Below the pieces are notes generated by a model. The model saw nothing but the letters and a program-made list of their open reading frames with translations. It was not told the origin of the DNA and did not search any database. DNA of 64,000 nt from Caenorhabditis elegans (taxonomy: Eukaryota > Nematoda > Chromadorea > Rhabditida > Rhabditidae), in assembly GCF_000002985.6 (NCBI RefSeq), contig NC_003281.10, positions 5,146,001 to 5,210,000 on the forward strand, written 5' to 3'. The position numbers and the translations under genes were made by a program. Positions 9,532 through 20,278 of the stretch are shown here, in pieces; position 1 is the first letter of the stretch; each line of letters starts with the position of its first letter.

Positions 9532-12500
9532 TCACCATTTCAAGACTTGAGCAACATTCGTCTCAACGGGCCTATAGTCCGTAAACAGAAGATTACGGTA
9601 GTTTTTATCAAGTTTCTCCCATTCCTCTCGAACTTTTATCCAGGTTTCTTCATCATCTTGTCTGGGTAAATCTTCATATAATGCCTCGACTTTAATCAAT
9701 TTCTCTTCTCTCTCATCCATTGTCTCGTACCGAATCTGACCTCCACCATTTGCACATCCACCCGGACAAGCCATAATTTCCACGTAATCTGTCTTCTCCT
9801 TTTTCGTCTTCATTTTTCGAACCAGATTCTGCACATTTCGAAACCCGTAAACCTTGGCAACTCTTAAAAGAATTTCTCCAGCTTCGGATTCTACAGTCGT
9901 GGAGAACATGTTCTTGTTTCTGAAAAAATGAAATATTACATTATTTAAAGTTATTTATTCCTACAGTTTTGATGTTTTTACAATTCCTCCTCCATTTTCC
10001 AGCACGAAATCTCGAACAATTCGATCAGCATATCCTCCAGAAGCACCACCATCGTCACCAATAACAGATCCTGAAACATTTCAGTATTGTGTTTTAAGGG
10101 AGGCATCTTTTTTTATTTTGTTTCGTTTCTAAAGATTACTGTAGAAAATTTACGATATGTTTTTCAGCTCCTGCTCTGTTCAGTTTCATGTTGTATTTCT
10201 CGTAAAATAAATGTTTTCCACAAGTTGGAAAATATGGTTTTGTCGCCAATACCTACCGAGACCCATGGTTGGGAGGCGGAGGCATTGTAGCGCGATTTTA
10301 AAAGAACCAACGCCTCGAAAATTTTCAAAAACGGCGAGAGAAAAATATTTGAATTCCCCAAGAGGAATTTCACCACAGCGCGTGCAAAAATGTCTGCATT
10401 TGCGCGTGACGGTGTTTGCACAAATTACACCGAATGGTCGAGCTGAAAACACGTGTCCTACAACACGTGAAGAGAAATAAAAAAATCTACACGTAGAAAA
10501 GGAGTATTCAAAAGTTTAAAATTTATTCCTCAAGAATAAGAGCTTGAATTCAGTCACTCAAGAAATTGATTGTGTAACTGATCAAGCCTGATTTTTTTTG
10601 GGATGTAAGTTTTATTAATTTCTGAGAATTTGACTGAAATTATTTTCAATTTCAGAATATTATTGGCGCAGACTGTTTCTGTTGGGTGCAAAGCGAAGGC
10701 TACAAAACCAAAAGCAGCTGCTCCGAAACCGGTAAGTATAAATAAGATTTTATAAGCTGAAGATGTTCTAAAATTGAAATCATTTCAGATAAGCTCAAAT
10801 CGACAATCTCGAAAGTTGTCCCACCAGCTCGTCCACCATCACGACCAGAAGATTATGAGATCAACTGGGGACCTAAATGCTGTTAATTTTGAATAAAATC
10901 GGTTAAAATACAAGTCGTTGTTTTTTTGTCTTTCAGCTCTCAAATCCGCCGCAGCTTCTTTGTTTTTCTCGAATTTTCAAGTGAAAAAGAGGTTTTTATG
11001 TCTACAGTGGCGTGCTAAATTCTGTAGAAAAATTCCAGATTTTTGGTAACTTTTGGTATTCTCTACATAAAGTTTTTTTCACTAAAAAATTTGAGGAAAC
11101 CAAAGGATTTGCGTCGAAATTGGAGAATTTGAGCCTGACTTTAAAGAAATAAAAAAACCACAGAAATTGTTATTTCTTTTCAAATTTACCTTTAGAAAGA
11201 GCCGATAACCATTGCTCTTCTTCTGATCTATTTTCAACATCTCCGGCTTCGTCGTTTTCCAATTTGATAATTTCTTCTAACAGTTCAGCAGTACTTATAA
11301 CACAATCAGTCTCTCGAACATCAGTTCCATCAACTTTAAATTGTTCTCTCGATGCCTCTAATTTCTTATCAAAACATGGCATTACAGCTGCATGGAATAC
11401 ATCACAGGGGCTTAAACCTTCTCTTTTTGCTAGAAATCCTTTGATAATTGCACCACTTATAGCTTGAGGTGATCGAATTTTACTGATTTTAGGGATTAAA
11501 AGCTCTCCGTGACTTTTTTCAGCGTAGCACACAAATCCCGGACAAGCAGATGAAAGAAGTGGTCGAGATGTTGATGGAGTTGTTGAAAGTTCTTCATATA
11601 TTAAAGAATGTGCAAATTTCCGGGCAAATGATGAATCAATTACGTATTTGACACCTAGTCTTCGGAAAAATGAGGCAATTATTTTCGCTACTTCATTTGT
11701 TGATTTTCCAATTTTCACAGCAATAGAAGTGATGGCTTGTGGAGAAACAGTGACGACTGAGAGCTTTGAATTTTGAATTCCTTCATAAACTCGTCCAAAT
11801 GATTGTTCTTCAACAAGAACTGTTTCAGCACTAGTGATACATCCACTACATGCCAGACAATCAGCTAACGAGATTTTAACGGATTTCTTTTCTTCTGTTT
11901 TAGAAGATTCTTTGTCTTTTGGTTTTTTGGTACGGATATTCACTTGTGATTCTTCTTTTTTCTTTTCCACAGTTCTCGTTTCCAATGGGATTATGCAGTC
12001 CTGAAAAATTGATACAATTTTACAGTAATATTCAAAAAATAAAAGAATTTCTGGTCTCGACACGACAGAAATAAAATGTTTAATGAAAAAGTGTGTGCGC
12101 ATTCAGAAAGTACAGTAGTGTCCACTCTTTGCAACTTTCACTTATTTTTTGAAAAACTGGTTACACAAAAATAATTTTTTAAAAGGAAACAAGAACAAAA
12201 AAACTACCGTACTTCTTAAAGGCGCACGTCGTTTTTATGAATATTTATTTGGCCATGTCGAGACCAGGTACCGTTTTTTTCTTAAATAAAAACTAGCTAA
12301 ATTAGGCATTTGCATAGATAAAATGTCTCCTCGAGGTGAAGTTTGTATGTATGTATTTATTTTATCTTGGAAATGTTCAGTTTTTGATTGAAATTTTTGA
12401 CTATAGATTTATTTTAAACATTCAAAATCGCTGGATTATCTTTAATATAACTTGTTTTGGATTTATTTTTATTAAAATTTACCAGAAATTTCAGAATTTC

Positions 12501-12767
12501 AAAAAAAAAACAATTCCTGACAATACAAAATTGTAAAACGAAATTTAATTTCGAAAAAAATCAGAACATTTTCTGAAACGTTTTTTAAAAATTCGAATTA
12601 AAAACAAGAATATAAACTTCTCACAAAGTAGTTATACTTTAACTTTTTAACTTTTGAAACTGGAGAATTAACAGACGTCATTTTTTAAAAAAACTCACCA
12701 AATTCGGAGCAATAAAATCCGAAACATTTGAAAGTCGAACGACACCACTGAATCCAGAATCTTCCAT
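9532..12767 (-). CDS. oxy-4: OXY-4, NARFL/Nar1 (CIAO3) iron-only-hydrogenase-like Fe-S protein
   Basis: Four exons (12699-12767, 11190-12000, 9965-10070, 9532-9919) give 457 aa. The start [19 protein letters not shown] matches the NARFL N-terminus. The N-terminal cluster ligands are Cys25 with CLACSGC (Cys71, 74, 77). Hydrogenase-like cluster motifs follow: [33 protein letters not shown] and [15 protein letters not shown]. Nar1/CIAO3 joins CIAO1 and CIAO2 in the cytosolic Fe-S assembly targeting complex; the worm gene is known from oxygen-sensitivity mutants. It is last in the run gars-1, TRAPPC2L-like, oxy-4 with a 143-bp gap to the gene before it, so SL2-type operon processing is likely. 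The 1.1-kb intron 10071-11189 carries a small plus-strand gene or pseudogene. Confidence 0.95.
10655..10885 (+). pseudogene. Small cysteine-containing spliced gene or pseudogene nested in an oxy-4 intron
   Basis: Two exon-like blocks on the strand opposite oxy-4 are joined by a good 56-bp worm intron (ACCG/GTAAGT to CATTTCAG). Block one (about 10656-10731) follows TTTTCAATTTCAG; block two (10788-10885) ends in a stop, then an AATAAA. One phase-consistent frame gives [20 protein letters not shown], then [19 protein letters not shown] and the end INWGPKCC. No ATG lies upstream in that frame. In the alternate frame of block one the codons also look protein-like ([18 protein letters not shown]), as if one base had been lost relative to block two. 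It may be a recent pseudogene of a small protein gene or a gene with an unseen first exon. Confidence 0.4.
12050..12277. repeat. GGTCTCG fold-back repeat copy in oxy-4 intron 1
   Basis: The left arm is TCTGGTCTCGACACGACAG. The right arm has CGTACTTCTTAAAGGCGCAC and CATGTCGAGACCAGGTACCG. It is an imperfect inverted repeat within the intron 12001-12698. Confidence 0.65.
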
Positions 12768-12910
12768 AAAACTTCTGGAAATATTTTTAATATTATCTGA
12801 ATAAGACAATTAAAGATACAGTGACGTCAAAGACGATTGAAAATCATCCATATTCGTAGATTCACAAGAAAAAAACAAAAATTATTTTATTTACAAAATC
12901 CGTTTCATTA

Positions 12911-13604
12911 TTATTCACTAATCGAATATAGATCATTGATTCCTTCGTCAAGCCATTTTGATTGCATTGGGGTTCCGATTTCATAAAATGGATTTGAGAT
13001 AGTATTACAATAATGTCCATGGAATCGTTTGAATATCAATCGAATCTCCTGATCTTTTAATGAAGCTGCTGAAGTTGCGTCAAGAACCAGAATCATACGG
13101 ACTCCTGTGTTGGTAATGTAGCCGAATGACTGAAAAATGAAGATATAAAGTAGTTTTCAGTCAAATATTCTTTACCCTCCACTTTTGATCATTATAAAGT
13201 TGTCCCAAAAACATTTCCGATGCTTTTGTTGATTTCTCATCTACAATATCCAATGAGCAGAATGTGAACATCTCGATTTCAAGCAATTGCTGTGCGTAAC
13301 GTGGATTCACCGAATCGAATAGACGGGAATTCTGAATTTTTCTTTTACGAGGAGGCAGGACAGGCCGAAATGATCGTCAAAACGCGCTCCACGGTCAATT
13401 GAAGACGCTCCGCCCCCAAACGATGGGTCTCGTTAGGTATATGGTGGTAGAACCGTAAAATCAAAAAAACAGGGGCGGAGCATTTCCAATTGGTCGTGGG
13501 GCGTATATTCACATCGACCCGTCTTCTTGCTGCAACCGGTTTCGAATTTAAAAAAAAACGCATACCTCTTTAGCATAAATGAAGAATCCGACGACGCCAA
13601 GCAT
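12911..13604 (-). CDS. TRAPPC2L-like TRAPP complex subunit
   Basis: Three exons (13566-13604, 13176-13331, 12911-13129) give 137 aa, the usual size of TRAPPC2L. The start MLGVVGFFIYAKE is the hydrophobic first strand of the longin-like sedlin fold. Then come MFTFCSLDIVDEK, MFLGQLYNDQKW, SFGYITNTGVRMILVLD and the conserved FHGHYCNTISNPFYEIGTP. TRAPPC2L is a core subunit of TRAPP tethering complexes, which act as Rab1/Rab11 exchange factors at the Golgi. It lies 271 bp downstream of gars-1 and 143 bp upstream of oxy-4 on the same strand, so it is probably the middle gene of an operon. Intron 1 (13332-13565) holds a dispersed repeat containing GGGTCTCGTTAGGTAT. Confidence 0.9.
13332..13565. repeat. 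Intronic dispersed repeat with GTCTCGTTAGGTAT core
   Basis: The intron carries GCGCTCCACGGTCAATTG, GCTCCGCCCCCAAACGATGG and GTCTCGTTAGGTAT. The same words occur in the MOCS2A-like gene intron near 50.37-50.42 kb, and in inverse orientation near 10.25 kb (CCAATACCTACCGAGACCCA). Confidence 0.6.
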
Positions 13605-13875
13605 ACTGAATTTAAAAATTTATTTTTTGTAATACTATTTTTTCTCTATTGAGAATATTAATCATATTCAAGTATTTTTCAGCGATGTTTGATGTACCAC
13701 ACACGTATTCTATGACGGACAGCGTTATAAAATAACTCTCAATTCATTGGTAACCATAAAGAAAACAAAAAAAGCACTCGAAAAGTTGAAACCAGAATAA
13801 ATAAACGAAAAGAACAATGATTATACTTTGCTGGAAATGTAAAAAGGCAATACAAAAATTTAGATAAACATTCAA

Positions 13876-16358
13876 TTATTCAGTTGCGCTCGCTTCGAAT
13901 TTTGGATATTTGGCCTGAGCATCGGACCATTGTTGACGGCCAGCGACAAGATCAGAAATGAGTCTTCCGAGTTCTGAGACTTCTAATCGAATCTGTGACA
14001 TTGTTTCAGCGTGGCGGATGGTGACAGTGAATGGAGTGGTCTTCAATGAATCAAAGTCAACAGTGATTCCGAATGGAATACCAATCTCATCAGTACGTGC
14101 GTAACGGCGACCAATGGTGCCGGAGCTGTCATCCTGAAAAAATAAAATTTAAATTTCCCGTTCTAAAAGCACTTTATATCAAAACTATAGTTCAAACTCA
14201 CCACTTTGTAACTCATCTCAAAGCGTGAGAGTTCCTCCTTAACGGCATCCATAACTGGAATCAATGTGTCATTGGCTGAAATTGGAAGAACTGAGCATTT
14301 GATTGGTGCAACTAATGGCTTGAAAGCCAAGAAAGTCCTCTGTTCATCTCCTTCTCTTTGTCTGAACGAGTGCTCGAGAAGAGCATACATAATTCTTCCG
14401 ATACCATACGATGGTTCAATAACTGATGGAGTAATCTCTTGTACGTGAATCTTTTTCGTGTATTTCTTAATATTCAGATGCTCTGGGGTCAACGCGTAAT
14501 TCTGGCCGTCCACGCTGAGATTGTACAGCCTGAAAAATTTATTTTTAAATTGTAGAATTATTTCATAATCAAAACTCACTTCTTGGCGAGAAGCTCTTCT
14601 TCAAGAGCCGAGACTTGTTCACTGGTGAGTTGTTGGAGCGATGTTTGAATTTTCTTAGCGTCCTTTTTGAAGCTCTTGCCCAGCAAAGCCATGTTGGCTT
14701 GTGCCTCGACAAAATTAACATCGACTGGCTCTGGGAGCTTCTTCTCGGCAACCAACTTGACGTTTGTTGCTTTGTAATGTTGTTGGAGATCGTAGCAAGC
14801 TCTATCAGCGTTACCAACACATTCGATCCATCCATAAGAGGTCAAGATTTCAGCGTCCCAGCAGTCTTGAGCGTAGTGAGCCATTTCGTTTGATAAATGT
14901 TGGCGGAACCGGAGACGACGTCCATCAATACCAACCTTCATGAGGAATTGATGACAACGAGCCATGTAATAACCGAGTGTCTCATTGGCTACAGTTTTCT
15001 ATAAGATTTAAAAATTGGATAAACTTTTGAAAAATGAGCAACAAACCTTGGCAACAGCCTCGCCAATAGCAACTTCCTGAGCTGGAGCACCGTCTAATTG
15101 ATTGCAAGCCGAGAAAAGAACAAGCTTTTGATCAGCAACCTTTGCAAATTTTGCCAAGCTCTTGTCTTCTGGGTCGACAAAATGCTCAATTTCGCACATT
15201 GTGAATTCACGAACACGAATGAGACCTTGTCTTGGAGAAATTTCATTTCTGAATCCCAATCCGATTTGTGCAGCAGCGAATGGCAATTTTCCTTGGTTGA
15301 ACTCCAAAAGTCGTTTGAAATTCACAAAGATTCCTTGAGCGGTTTCTGGTCGAAGGAATGCTTTGAAGTCACCAGTTGGTCCAATTTGAGTTGGGAACAT
15401 CAAGTTGAATGCGATTGGTTCGGTGAGATCATTTCCAGTGATCGGAGACTTGAAATTGAATCGAGTGATCACTTCATGCATATCCTTATTATCGAATCCT
15501 TCAAGACGCGCAAGCACATCCTGTCCGTCTTGTTTGACTGCAGCGCTAGTCTTTTTATCCTGAAAATCGAAATATAGAACGGAAACTTCTTTTGAAAACT
15601 TACATTTAACAACTTCTCAATGCTATTCTTGATCAAATGATCAGCACGGAAGCATTCTCCATTCTTCATATCCTTCACCATCCAATCAGCAAATCTGTCA
15701 ACGTGTCCAGAAGCTTTCAGAACTGGTTCAGGAGTGAGAGAAGTACAGTCAACTTCCAACATGCCCTCTTCAAGAATGAAATGTTTTCTCCATTCTTGGA
15801 GCATATTAGCCTTCAAGGAACATCCCATCGGACCGAAATCGTAGAGACCAGTGACACCACCATAGATAGCAAATGATTGATCATAGAAGAATCGTCTTTT
15901 GAGAAGATCCTCCAATTTCAGACGATCGAATGATGCTTCTTTTGGTGCCAAAGCAATTTCTGTGTCTTCAAGAAGTCTCTTTCTAGCCTTCAATTCAACA
16001 ACCGCTTTATCGATGTCGATTTTTGGAGCACCTTTCGCCTTGAGATCACGGATCAGATCTCCATACTCTTTTACTGCAGCACGAAGAGGGGCGAGTTTCT
16101 GAAATTCGAAAATGACTGAAGCCGAGCGTAGAGAGAATGAAATACCGCTTCAATTTCCGGAGTAGCCATTTGCTTCAAATAATCCGATATTTTTTGCCTG
16201 GTTTTCTTCTCAAACCGCGGTGCGACTACCTTTCTGGGTTGAAGTGGAGTTTTCCGGTCACTTGGGACTAGTTCAACCTGCAAAAGCGATATTTTATAGA
16301 AACGGTTAACGATAAGTTGTGTTGCGAATCGGTATAGGTTCAAAAGTGGTAGAATCAT
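13876..16358 (-). CDS. gars-1: Glycyl-tRNA synthetase, probable dual mitochondrial/cytosolic enzyme
   Basis: Six exons (16146-16358, 15604-16098, 15047-15559, 14580-14998, 14202-14529, 13876-14133) give a 741-aa long form. Residues 1-27, [20 protein letters not shown] onward, are basic and hydrophobic with no acidic residue, like a mitochondrial presequence. An in-frame ATG at 16169 (MATPEIEA, residue 64) starts a 678-aa form. A TTTTGCAG acceptor at 16278 lies between the two starts. Next are a WHEP domain (about 72-125, [14 protein letters not shown]), class II motif 2 ([18 protein letters not shown]), motif 3 ([18 protein letters not shown]) and a C-terminal anticodon-binding domain ending [12 protein letters not shown]. 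The enzyme charges tRNA-Gly as an alpha2 dimer. It is first in the probable operon with the TRAPPC2L-like gene and oxy-4. Confidence 0.96.
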
Positions 16359-17959
16359 ATAATTTATTACTGATAAATCTGGTTAACGAATAAAATTGGA
16401 AAGCTCATAGATTTTAATATGCGACCTGCCGGTCCGATCGTCCGAGGGTAAAACCAAGAAGTGTTGGGGTTTGATGTGCAGGTATTGTAGTACTGTAAAA
16501 CTCGTGTAGTGTGTGTCTTTTGGCGCGGCTTTCAAACAGGAGTTTCTTGGCTTTGTCGTCGTTGATGACTTCGGTAGATTGTCGTGAGCATTTAAAAAAC
16601 GGACAGACTTCGTAATATTTATACTAATTCTTTAATATTTACTTAACGCATTTCCTTGTTATCAATATCATTTCTAAAGTCGTGATCGGCGGTATTCTGC
16701 ATATTCGCGACAAGTTGTATTTATGTGGAGATTTCAAGTAATATTCACTAACTCGGCCTATTATATCATCTTTCGCACCGTAATAAATGCAAGCAAAACA
16801 ACATTTATTAAAAGTTTATTAGCGGCTTCTAAATCTCTATTAGAAAACAAAATTCAGGAGATATGAATTAAGCATTTCGGAAAGAAAGAAAGTATTTAGT
16901 TTTTTTTTCAGAAATAAATTAAGAAAAATTGTAAAAATGCAAGCGCGCCCTATCAACACGAGAAAGAGATTGTAGACGGCAGAGAGACAAATCCAAGAGG
17001 GACGTGAAAGTTTTCATTTAAAAAAGCAAATTAAGCATAATGGTATTAGCATTAAAATTTTCAAAAAGCATTAAAACTTTCAAACCCTTTTCATATAATT
17101 ACTGGAGAACCAGCGAAATCTAGCGAAGTTTTCAGGAAAAAAACATTGCGAAATTCAACACAAAGAAAATGAAATGCAAGGCTGTCAGATTTCATCATGT
17201 TTGAATTTGTTTGTACATGCACACCGTTTCCGCTAAATTGCGGATCAACAATAACAATTTCACACCATTTTTATTAATGATATTTACATCAAAGTTTGAA
17301 ATTTTTGTTTTAAGCTTCTAAAAAAGGTATTAAAATTTTTTAACTTTCAGAAAATAATAAATTCTCACAGAAAAAGGAAAAACAATTTAGCCGATTGTGT
17401 CTTCAGTCCGATATACTGACGACAAGATTCACTTCCGCATGGACAACGAGATCATGCGCGAGTGTAAAAAGAAACAGGATTTGCCCAGCTATTCGTGATG
17501 AGACCTCAATCTCACTACCTAATTTGATATCTGTTCTCACCTTGAAAAATGAATTTTCCGATGAAAATTGTCTTATTAACCGCGAGTATCGGACGCTGCT
17601 TTTTAACCAGCAACTAGAGAACATGAACTGGAAGATTTTTGACTTTAGAAAGTTGTAGATCATTAGAAGCATTGGCCAGTGTTAGAAGCAGATAAATAAG
17701 TGACTATGAACAAATGTTCATTACATTTAGGATTTTTGAAGGTTAAATATAACAAAAAAAAACAATTTTTATTAAAAAATTTAGAAAACAACAACCGGGC
17801 GTAAGTGAGCCTATGGCAATCTCAGAGTAACCGTTAGAAACCGAAAAAAAACATTAAGAGAAACAACGAAGAAAGCTCTCATAGCATGATGATATTTGTG
17901 TGATGGAAAGAAAAAATGAGGAAAAATTGAAAAATTTACTAGGCAGAGATTAATATAAT
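16359..17959. other. Spacer between gars-1 and the SLC25 gene
   Basis: About 1.6 kb lies between the gars-1 start and the 3' end of the carrier gene. It should hold the gars-1 promoter next to 16358. It contains one exon-like plus-strand frame (17396-17500, listed separately) and a moderately GC-rich patch near 16425-16600 in which I recognise nothing. Confidence 0.5.
17396..17500 (+). other. Orphan exon-like reading frame ending in a stop
   Basis: After an AATTTAG acceptor-like site the frame reads PIVSSVRYTDDKIHFRMDNE, then IMRECKKKQDLPSYS and a TGA. Base composition and codon choice are clearly unlike the AT-rich surroundings and look like a worm terminal exon. I found no upstream exon with matching phase and do not recognise the family. 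It may be a fragment of a duplicated gene. Confidence 0.3.
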
Positions 17960-19291
17960 CTAGAGGACGTAGTGGAAGAACTTTCGTGTCTCTTCATAAG
18001 CGACGAAAAGACATCCAGAAGCGAAGCAAGTTCTTAGATTGGTTGGTAGAAGTCCTTTGTAGAGTCCACGAATTCCTGTAAAATTGAATTTTTATAAGAA
18101 ATTGAATTAATTATCCCTCAATAATGACTTACCATTCTCTTTAACGACAGCGCCCAAAGTAGACATAAAAGTTCCTCCTCCGGTGACTTGCATTCTCGAT
18201 TTAACGACATCTGCTGGATAAATGGATGTCCATAATGCCATACCACCAACTGATCCAGCCATTGCTGTCTTCACAAGTCCAATTTCTTCCTTTTTCTGTC
18301 CTTCATCAGTCAATAAGAAACGGCATGTTTCGTAGGCTCCAAAGAAGAAGAAATAACCAGGAACCTCTCTTGCAAGAGTCGGAGTCATTCCAACAAAGAA
18401 TCCACGGACACCAGTATCCTTCATGATATCCCGACAAACAGAGAATGGTGTACACTTCTTCTTCATTTCACGAGCTGCTTGAAGTTTACATTTGACAAGT
18501 TCTGTTGGACAGAGTACGGTAGCTGCAAAAACTGCGGCAAGAGATCCGGAGAATGCATTTTCCAATGGTGTCATTTGTCTGACATCTTCGAGTCCATTCA
18601 GTGTGGCAATTGTTTTTTGGCAGTAACCATAGGCAGTGAAGAGAACTGCATTTTCAGCAACATTTGCAGCTAGAGCTGGGAGAGTTCCTGGATGTTGAAA
18701 AATATGAATTTTAGAAATCAAGTTACATTTAATTTTTCAAGATTTTTTCGATTTCATCTCGACTTCCAAATCAAAACTACGTTATTTGAAATAAAACGTT
18801 CAAAAAAATTGCTGAGCTTTCTGGAAGCTTTTTAGAAATTGTATTTTATTTAAAAAGAATCTGAAACTTTTGCAAAAAAAGGTTTTTTTTGAAAACACGT
18901 TATATTGTTCTTCCCAGAAAGGGTGAGAATTTTTACTTCAAGAAGTACTCTTTTTTATAGTTGCATGGAACGTGTTCAGTACAAAGGATTGTTTTTCTTT
19001 TTTTAGATTCAGAAATCCAGACTAAGCTCAAAATTTTCGAAACAAAAATAACAAACCAGCGTAAAGTCCTCGAATTCCGTCCAATTTATAAGTATCCTTG
19101 AGACAAACAATCCAATTTGAATAGAGATTCGGGAATGTTTGTACTTTTACTTTAACTGTATCTAATGGTTGTCCAGCATACACGTTGGCAATTCCACCAG
19201 CTGTTCCAGCCAATAAATCGATAATTCCATCTTTAAAATGATTGGCTGAAGCATCACCCGTTGCAGTTGTAGGTTCACCGCTTTCATGCAT
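17960..19291 (-). CDS. Mitochondrial carrier, ornithine transporter (SLC25A15)-like
   Basis: Three exons (19057-19291, 18133-18687, 17960-18075) give 301 aa, the standard size of an SLC25 carrier. All three P-x-[DE]-x-x-[KR] signatures are present: PLDTVKVKVQ, PTELVKCKLQ and PADVVKSRMQ, one per repeat. Blocks diagnostic of ORC1/SLC25A15 are ANVAENAVLF, LCPTELVKCKLQAAREM and REVPGYFFFFGAYE. The family exchanges ornithine (and lysine, arginine) for citrulline or protons across the inner mitochondrial membrane. Worms lack a full urea cycle, so the role is probably arginine/ornithine balance (inference). The start MHESGEPTTATGDASAN is typical of a short polar tail before the first helix. Close SLC25A basic-amino-acid carriers remain possible. 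Confidence 0.92.
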
Positions 19292-20278
19292 ATTTCTATC
19301 TATTTTATTTTCTGAAATAACAAAAATTGGAAGAAATGGTTTTGAAAATTTCCAGAAAATTTAGATCACGATCATTTTTTCTTGTTTGCTAAATAGCTGG
19401 TTTTGTTGGTTTTTCGGACCAAAAAACAAAAAATTTAACTTTTGAGTCGTGAGGAGGAAAACAAAACGACAATTTCTTTTGGTTTTGGGAAGTTAAATTT
19501 TTTGTGACTTTGTGATCACGATGAGCACAATAAAGGAGGATTTAAATTTCCTCTGTTTAGAAAATAAAACATTGAATCTGTATAAACTTCAAAATATATA
19601 ACCATGAGGTTGAAAATAAAACCAAGAAGAAAAAAAAATAAATTTCAACGAAAAAAAAGTGAAGAAATTGTATTTATTGCAACTTGCAATGGTGACGGGG
19701 ATCGGGAGTGAAATATATTGATATAACAGAGAAAGCTGATTGATATTATTGAACTGGGAATTGAAAGGTGGAAGGGAGAGAAAATTGTTAATAAATACGT
19801 CAAAAATCAAATAAAACTCGGATAAAAGGAAGAATGAAAAAGAGAAAAGAGAAAAAAGGCCAGAGATCCACAGAGACAAAAAAATCTTAAAAACGGGATG
19901 GGAAAGTTTGCATCACCTTTTGAAACAAAACAACGTCATCTGAGAATGACCACGTGACAAGTGATAATGTGATGTGATCTGACACCGTCGATCATCTTTA
20001 ATCTTTTGTATGAACATTCTTTACACGGTATGAAATGAAATCAAAAGTTATAATTAGTGATGAGAATCACAACGATATTTTGGATAATGAAGAAATGCTA
20101 CGAAAATGGGAAATATGGTTAATTCGAAATACAGAAAATTAAAGACTTTCTAGATGATTCGGGCTTACGACACCGACAAAATATAAGTTTTAATTATGCC
20201 CAATGAGAAGAAAATACATTTTACAGCTACTTTTCCGGAAACAAAACTATGAATTATGACACTTTTAATCTTCTAGAA
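19292..20278. other. Spacer between SLC25 gene and ulp-1
   Basis: 987 bp between same-strand genes. It should hold the carrier promoter and the ulp-1 3' UTR. It has purine-rich filler near 19.6-19.9 kb. No coding or structured element was recognised. Confidence 0.5.
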
